Shown here one piece after another: positions 1 through 7,285 of a stretch of 27,647 nucleotides of DNA. Source of the stretch: Baffinella frigidus. Its lineage: Eukaryota > Cryptophyceae > Cryptomonadales > Baffinellaceae. The DNA lies in contig MU646343.1 in NCBI GenBank assembly GCA_026770585.1, forward strand, positions 521,403 to 549,049, given 5' to 3'. Below the pieces are notes generated by a model that worked only from the letters and a program-made list of their open reading frames with translations, did no database searches and was not told where the DNA came from. Positions within the stretch are counted from its first letter, which is position 1; each line of letters begins with the position of its first letter. The position numbers and the translations under genes are program-made.

Positions 1-150
1 CTCTCTCTCCCCGTCTCTCTCTCTCACACACACACACTCCCTCCCTATCTCTCTCTCCGTCTCTCTCTCTCTCTCTCTCTCCCTCCTCTCTCTCTCTCTC
101 TCTCCGTCTCTCTCGCTCTCTCCGTCTCTCTCTCTCTCTCCCCGTCTCAG
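1..150 (+). repeat. CT microsatellite
   Basis: CT/CCGT-rich tract ending in CCGTCTCAG, which looks like a splice acceptor on the plus strand. The following 25 bases recur inverted at about 262-310. Confidence 0.85.
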
Positions 151-151
151 G

Positions 152-341
152 TTGTATGCTCGCAGTGTTGTTGTGGTACCGGGAAACCCAAACCCCAACC
201 CCCAAAACCTAAACCCGCAAGCGCAGCGTTCCTCGCTCATAAGAAACCGCCGCCCCCCCCTAGGACCGCAACCCCGACTCCCCAGGGTACCTCAACAACA
301 CTGCGAACATGCAACCGGAGCCCTCAACCCCAGACCCACCT
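152..341. repeat. Inverted repeat with short telomere-like block and L fragment
   Basis: Bases 151-185 and the reverse complement of about 280-310 match (GTTGTATGCTCGCAGTG against GTTGCATGTTCGCAGTG). Between them are C-rich AAACCC-type repeats and a partial L element (CTCGCTCATAAGAAACCGCC) at about 228-262. Confidence 0.5.
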
Positions 342-508
342 TCATAGGCCAACGGACTACAAATGGAGTAGCTAGGCCTACGGTATTGCCTATTGTAGGC
401 CGTAGGGCTCCAATGACCAAAAAGTCCTAAGATTTTGGCCTACAGTAGGAGGTCCTAGGCAATACCGTAGGCCTAACTACCCCAGTTTTAGTCCATTACC
501 CTGATAAC
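342..508. mobile_element. Hairpin element B1
   Basis: Inverted arms of about 50 bp (342-393 against 456-508) with GGGGTAGTTAGGC-type subterminal sequence. Its right end abuts gene 1 exon 7, and its terminal GTTATCAGGG supplies the donor GT. Confidence 0.75.
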
Positions 509-586
509 CTGGGCCTCGGCGTACTTGCCGATCTTGACGAACGCGTTGCCCATCCCGCAGTAGCAGTCCGCGTGCAGCGGCGCTTC
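509..586 (-). CDS. Gene 1 exon 7 (last in window)
   Basis: 26 codons, EAPLHADCYCGMGNAF to KYAEAQ, TPR5 helix A and part of helix B. Acceptor GGCCAG|GAAGCG; donor GCCCAG|GTTATC, where the GT is the end of hairpin element B1. The next exon must lie left of the window or is unrecognised in 1-508. Confidence 0.82.
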
Positions 587-3500
587 CTGGCCCATCAAAG
601 TCGTCAGTTTTGACGCACTTTCCTGGAGACATTTGTGCTACACACCTTGCACAAAACAAGGTACCGTTGCCCATGCCGCAGTAGCAGTCGGAGTGCAGCG
701 GCGCCTCCTGCACCAGGAAAGTGAGTCAAACCTGACGACTTTGAGGGAAAGCGAAGTCTATTAAGTTGGTACACGTCGGCTTCACGCTGAACCCTCAAAG
801 TCGTCAGTTCTGACTCACTTTCCTGGAGCCGTGTGTGCTACACACCTTGCACAAAACAAGGTACCGTTGCCCATGCCGCAGTAGCAGTCGGAGTGCAGCG
901 GCGCCTCCTGACCCCTCAAAGTCGTCAGTTTTGACTCACTTTGCTGGAGCCATCCACACGGCGGGGTACGAAAGGATTTTCTGCATGCAGCGGCGCCTCC
1001 TGCACCCTCAAAGTCGTCAGGATTGACGCACTTTCCTGAAGCCATTTGTGCTGCACGCTAGCGTGTAGGGCTTCAAAAATCAGTGCCATAAACCGCTCCA
1101 GGGACGTGGCTCACAGCTAGCGCTTTCCTAAATCTTTCACGTTAAGGACAGAACTAAACCCTAAACCCTGAGCAATCTTGATGCACTTGATATAGTGTTC
1201 GACAGCCTCGCCGGGCTAATCTCATATGGAAACACTTTCCATCTAAAAAACTTCGGCAATGAAATTTACTACACAGAACGATTTTTACTAGTAATATTAA
1301 AGCAAACGTGTAGCAATTTTCATGGAAATCCAGTTTTTAAAATTAAAAGTGTTTCCACATTAAATCGCACATGACTTTTGCAGCTTGGGTTGCCAACAGT
1401 CACTCAGGCTCACAGCTGACCCTTTCGAAACAACAAACCAACCCTCATGATTGGACCAAATCGTCGATTTTAGATCGTAGATTTCCCCTTGATTTCCCCT
1501 TGCAGAGACCCCGGATCTGGGGTCGCTGCAAGGGTAAATCCCAAGTCTAAAGTCGATGATTTGGTCCAACTGGGAGGGTTGGTGGACCTTGATACACTCA
1601 CGCAGGCTCACAGCAGGAATTCAGTACAAAAGGGCGAATAGAAAGCCTGTAGGACGAGCCAGAATAAAACTCCGACAGAGCTAGGGTACTCTCTTCGGAA
1701 TCCTCAGCTGACCCGTTCGCAACAGCCTTGATGGTTGTTCAGGTTTTAGGGTGTATGGTTTAGTTCTGCCCCTGACGTGAAAGATTCAGGAAAGGGCTAG
1801 CTGTGAGCCACGTCCCTGGAGCAATTTCTGGCACAACCTTGATGCATATCCGTAGGAACCCCTATATGCCCATACGGATCGCCTACCGTAGGGTCCTAGC
1901 TTAGGGGTTATTCAAAATTCCTTCGCACTCCCTTAACCCTAAGAAACCTTAATGCACTTGATATAGTTTCGTGCATGTCAAAGGCAGCACTAAACCCTGA
2001 ACCCTAAACCCCAAGCCTCGCCATGAAGAGGGCTAGCGTGCAGGGCTTAAAAAATTCAGCACCAGAAACCGCTCCAGGGACGTGGCTCACAGCTAACCCT
2101 TTCCTGTTTCGTGCATGTCGAGGGCAACACTAAACCCTAACCCCCAAACCCTGAACAACCTTGATGCACTTGATGTAGTGCTCGACAGCCTCGCCGTTGT
2201 GGTTCTGCTTGAACTTGAGGATCGCGAGCGTCTTGTGGTTGTCCGCATCCCCCGGCTGCTTCACAACCACCTGTTTGGGGTTTGGGGTTTGGGGTTTAAG
2301 AAGAAGAAGAAGGTTTGGGGCTTGGCGGCCCTTTAGTACAGTCACGTCCGGAATTAGTGCCGGCCTCTTATCACCTGGTGCAAAGTTACGACCGGCGCGT
2401 CCCCAAGACACACTCCAAACGGTCGCCTGGCTGCTTCACAACCACCTGCTGGTTTCGAGTGTATTTATGGGACGTGCCGGTAGTAACGTTTTGGTACCGC
2501 CCGATCAGAGGCCGGTACTAATTTCGGACGTGGCAGTAGTCGCGCGACGGTCCACTTTTGGAGCCGGCGAGGTTCTGCTTGAACTTGAGGATCGCGAACG
2601 TCTTGTGGTTGTCCGCGTCGCCCGGCAGTTTGACCACTACCTGAAGTAGACGGAGAAATGGTTCAGGGTTTGCACGGTGTAGGGTTTTTAGGGTGCAGGG
2701 TGTAGGTTGTAGGGTGTAGGGTGTAGGGTGTAGGGTGTAGGGTGTAGAGTGTAGGGTGTAGGGTGTAGGGTGTAGGGTGTAGGGTGTAGGGTTCAAGGTT
2801 TTGTGATTATCCGCGTCGCCTGGCTGTTTGATAACAACCTGAAGGGGGATAATAAATGGTTTAGGGTTTAGAGCGCAAGGTGTAGGGTTAAGGGTGCAAG
2901 GTGTAGGGTTTAGAGTGTAGGGTGTAGGGTGTAGGGTGTAGGGTGTAGGGTGTAGGGTGTAGGGTGTAGGGTGTAGGGCTTGAGGTCTTGTGGTTGTCCG
3001 CATTCCCCGGCTACTTCACGACTACCTATTTGGGGTTTTGAGGTTTGATTTTCGGTTTTGGGTTTTGGGTTTTGGGTTTGGGGGTTTGGGTTTTGGAGTT
3101 TGGGGTTTGAGGTTTGGGGTTTGGGTTTGGGGTTTGGAATTTTGAGGTTCAGGGGTAAGAGTTTAGGTCATGCTCAGACACAGCCTCTCTGGGGATCCTG
3201 CGCACTCATAATCTCTGTGGGGGTGCATACCCACTCGGTGGGCTTCGAGGGTTTCAAATTTGAATTTGGGGCCGGTTTCTGGGGTTTTACGTGACCAAAT
3301 TTACACCAGAAAATCCTTCAAGTTGATTATCTCTGGGCAAGTTGACTTTTGTTGAAAGGTCCGTAGTCCACCGTGTGGATGACAGCAGTGTTGGGAATAA
3401 CCAAAGGAGAAAGAATTCGAGGAGGATTCCGATGGGAGTACCTTCTAGCTCTGTCCCAGTTCAATTTGGGCTCGCATATATTTCGCCCCCCCGAAATTTC

Positions 3501-6500
3501 ACAGGTGAATTTTGACCCCCCCCCCCATTGAAATTTACCTGTGAAATTTCGGGGGGGGCGAAATATCTACCAGGAGGATTCCGAAGAGAGTACCCTAGCT
3601 CTGTCGGAGTTTTATTCTGGCTCGTCCTACAGGCTTTCTATTCGCCCTTTTGTACTGAATTCCTGCTGTTAAATACTTTTAAGGACGAGCCAGGATAAAA
3701 CTCAGGCAGAGCTAGACTGTGCCAACCCACTGTCCCACCCGGTAAATTTCATGGGGGGGGGGTCAAAATTCACCTGTGAAATTTCGGGGGGGGCGAAATA
3801 TCTACGGGCCCAAATTGAAGTGGGACAGAGCTAGACCTTCTCCATGATGTCGACGGCCTCCTGCACCTCCCCCTGCTCGGCCAGGAGTGTCGCGAGGTTG
3901 AAGAGGCACACCTGCACACGCGGGAGACGCCGTCCACTTAGCAGCCACCAAGCCTCCAAAGTTGACGGATGCACACGACACACACAAAATGTCCAGTGAG
4001 GAATAGTTCGCCAACACTTCACTTAGCAGCCAACGGTGGCTTCACGGATACAGTCCATCTAAACGATTTGTACTAGAACCTTATCCATTGCCCTGGAACA
4101 TAACCGGAATTTCACCAACCCAGTAGGAACCGTCAGAGCGGTTCCTTGGTCGGATAGCGAGGGGGCAAATGGGTCGGGTATTTATTGGATTCAGTACCCA
4201 TATGGGCACTGAATCCCCCACAGGTTGGACACGACTCGTACAATTTTTGAGTTCGTACCCGAATTAAAAAGATCCGTTCGCCCCCTCGCTAGAGCGCTGT
4301 GCCGAGAAGTTGGCCACCCGGGAAATGGGAAATTGAGAAATTGGAGCCGTTTATGTCCACTTTTGAGAAATTTAGTACCAGATTTTTCTCAAAAGTGGAT
4401 AAACGGCTCCATTTTTTCCAATTTTCCATTTTCCGGGTGGCCAACTTTTCTGCACAGCGCTCTATCCGACCAAGGTACGCATCGTTTGGAAGCGAGCGAG
4501 TGCGATCCTAGCTTCCGTGGGATGAAATCCACAGCGGCCGTGCCGTGCCCGGACCGCGAATACTACGGGTAAGAGTAGATTGTGTGTCACGTCCACTTTG
4601 TACCAGGAAAAAGCCTTACACTCGCACTTTTACGTACAAATTTACCGGACATGGAGAACATTCCTGGTACACACCGGACGCGCCTGGTACAAATTGAACT
4701 TACAATCTACTTTTACCATTAGTATTCTCAGTCCGGGTGCGGTTGGTATCAAAAGAAAGGTCTCTCTCAAAACACATATGATGTGTTTGTTAAGGACTGT
4801 TGAGCCTGTCAACCGTAAGATTACTTTTCTTTCTTAAGTTGACATTTCTTAAGGCCCCGCCCGCCCGCACCCCCTGGCAGGCGGGGCCTAAATGTCTAGC
4901 TCTGCCTGAGTTTTATTCTGGCTCGTCCTGACTGAAGTTTTAAGAGCAGAAATCCAGTGCAAAAAGGCGAATAGAAAGCCTTTAGGACGAGCCACAATGA
5001 ATCTCGGGCAGAGCTAGAATGTGCATGTTTCTCTGACAGCGCGAATTCAAAGTGACACACTTCAGCGCGAGCGCTGAGACTACTCCTAGCCCTGCCCCAG
5101 TTCAATTTGGGCTCGCCATTATTTTGCCCCCCCCGAAATTTCACAGGTAAATTTCATGGGGGGGTGTCAAAATTCACCTGTAAAATTTGGGGGGGGGGCG
5201 AAATAATGGCGAGCCCAAATTTACTGGGACAGAGCTAGTACTCCATTCTGAGAAGGCCTAGCGTGACTAGGACCTAGCCCCTAGCTCTGCCCGAGTTTTA
5301 TTCTGGCTCGTCCTGAGGCTTTATATTCGACCTTTTTTTACTGGATTTCTGCTCTTCAATACTTTTACGAGCCAGAATAAAACTCGGGCAGAGCTAGAAA
5401 CCCCCCGACCCCCTCCCCGACAGAGGCTGGCACCGCACTCGCTCGTTTCCCGGCATGTCGTGTGAATCTCATCTCGGAAGATAAATGAATCAGCGCCCTA
5501 ACTAGCGTTTTCATTTGATTAGGGGCCCTAATTAAATTTACTATGCCCTAACTGATTTCTCCTATTCAACCGCCTATTGAAAAGGAACTGATTCAGTTAT
5601 CTTTCGAGATGAAATCGTTTAGGTAGAGCGTCAAACGGATCCGTCGGGCGTACGATGTGTCGAATTTGTACCACGAAACACTTTTTAAATCGAGGCGTTC
5701 TGAATTCCCCACTTGTGGTCTGGCGGGGGGCGTACGATGTGGTCGGGCTAACTGAATCAGTTCCCTAATTAGCGTTTTTATTTAATGAGGAGGCCTAATT
5801 GAATTTATCATGCCCTAACTATTTTCAGAACTGATTCAGTTATCTTTCAAGATGAAACCGTGCAGATAAAACGCCAGACGGATCCGGGGGGCGTACGGTA
5901 TGTCGAATTTGTACCACGAAACACTTCTAAAGCGAAGCGTTCTGAAATCCCCATTTGTGGTCGGGGGGGGGGGGGGCGCACGATGTGGTCGGGCTTCAGT
6001 TGGATGCACTGCAGCCACCTCCGCCGCGCTTTCGCAAGGTCCCCAGCCTGCGACCCCGGTTCAAGATCAGTACAGGAAATGGCCCGCCGCGTCACCATAA
6101 TAGGGCAACATCCTGAAAACCGGGTAGTTAGGCGTACGGTATTGCCTACGGTAGGCCGTAGGGGCCCTAGGACCTGGTGTTTCATAGGACCCCCCTAGGA
6201 CCCTACGGCCTACCGTAGGCAATACCGTGGGTCTAACTGCCCGGGTTTCAGGACGTTGGCCTATGAACCTAGCAGGTTATGTTTCGCAACGCGTCCGTTT
6301 AAATGAATTCTGAAACATGTCGTAGTATTTTAACACCAGAAAGTGCGAAATGGCGTCAACGCCACGCCAAAATGTGAGATGGAATGTGCGAGGTGGCGGG
6401 CGGGATGAGATACAGACAAGGGGCCCTGCCACGCCAGATTGGATGCGGGTGTTGATTTTTTTAAAACACCACAGGTGGTGTTTGTTAACTTTTGAAAACC

Positions 6501-7240
6501 TCTGCCTTGGGGGAGGAATTGACTTTTGGCAACACCTTCGAAGACTCTGGCGTGGTGGTCAACCACGGCGCGCTCCACTTAGCAGCCACCGAGGGCTTCA
6601 CGGATACAGTCCATTTAAACGATTTGTACTAGAATCTTATCCATTGCCCTGGAATCTAACCGGAATTTCACCTTGATTTCAAGGCGAAAAGGTCTTCGGT
6701 CGCTGCTAAGTGGTAGGTGAACCGCGCAGGGGTTGTGCGCACCGGGACGGAGGCTGGGCCGGGCTGAGATAGTACCAGAACACCATATGATGAGTCAACG
6801 GGTGTGGTACCCAAAAATCCTCTGAACAGTCAACGGGCATAATCCCAACAATCCTGTGATTAGTCCCACCGGGTGTGGTATTGGAAAATCCTCTTACGAA
6901 GAGGATGTTAAAACCTCCCTTTCTCAAAGGGTTCAGTCCACGCGACGATGGCCTGTGTACCAAACAGGTGGATTTTTGTTGAGTCTTTCTATTATTCCTG
7001 CACCTCTAAAAGTATTTCAATCCGGAATCCGGATAAGTTGACAGATTTGTGGGCGATTGAAGGCGAGTTGACTTTGCAAACAGAGGGGTTTGAACAGAGG
7101 GTTTTGGTGCACAGGTCATCGGTGCGTGGGTACTATAAGGTGGATGGGGCTCGCAACCTGGAGATGGGCCATGCCCGCGTGGTACTGTGCGTCGTGGTTG
7201 TCCGACGCGATCTCCGCCACCTGCCAGAGAGAGAGCGCGA

Positions 7241-7285
<45 letters not shown>

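Larger units (their letters stand above)
1066..2159. repeat. Direct and inverted copies of the 3' edge of gene 1 exon 6
   Basis: A unit with CTCCAGGGACGTGGCTCACA, short CCCTAAA repeats and the exon 6 end occurs at 1066-1213, inverted at 1731-1825, and at 2029-2210 (the real exon). In the 1170-1213 copy the donor is AT instead of GT. Confidence 0.7.

Noticed and set aside
2518-3003. 161-codon minus frame rich in TLHPTPY repeats
   Set aside because: Telomere-variant translation joining exon 6 edge copies; only the exon-like parts are meaningful.
5836-6198. Plus-strand 112-codon open frame over gene 1 exon 4
   Set aside because: Shadow of the minus-strand exon and hairpin B2.
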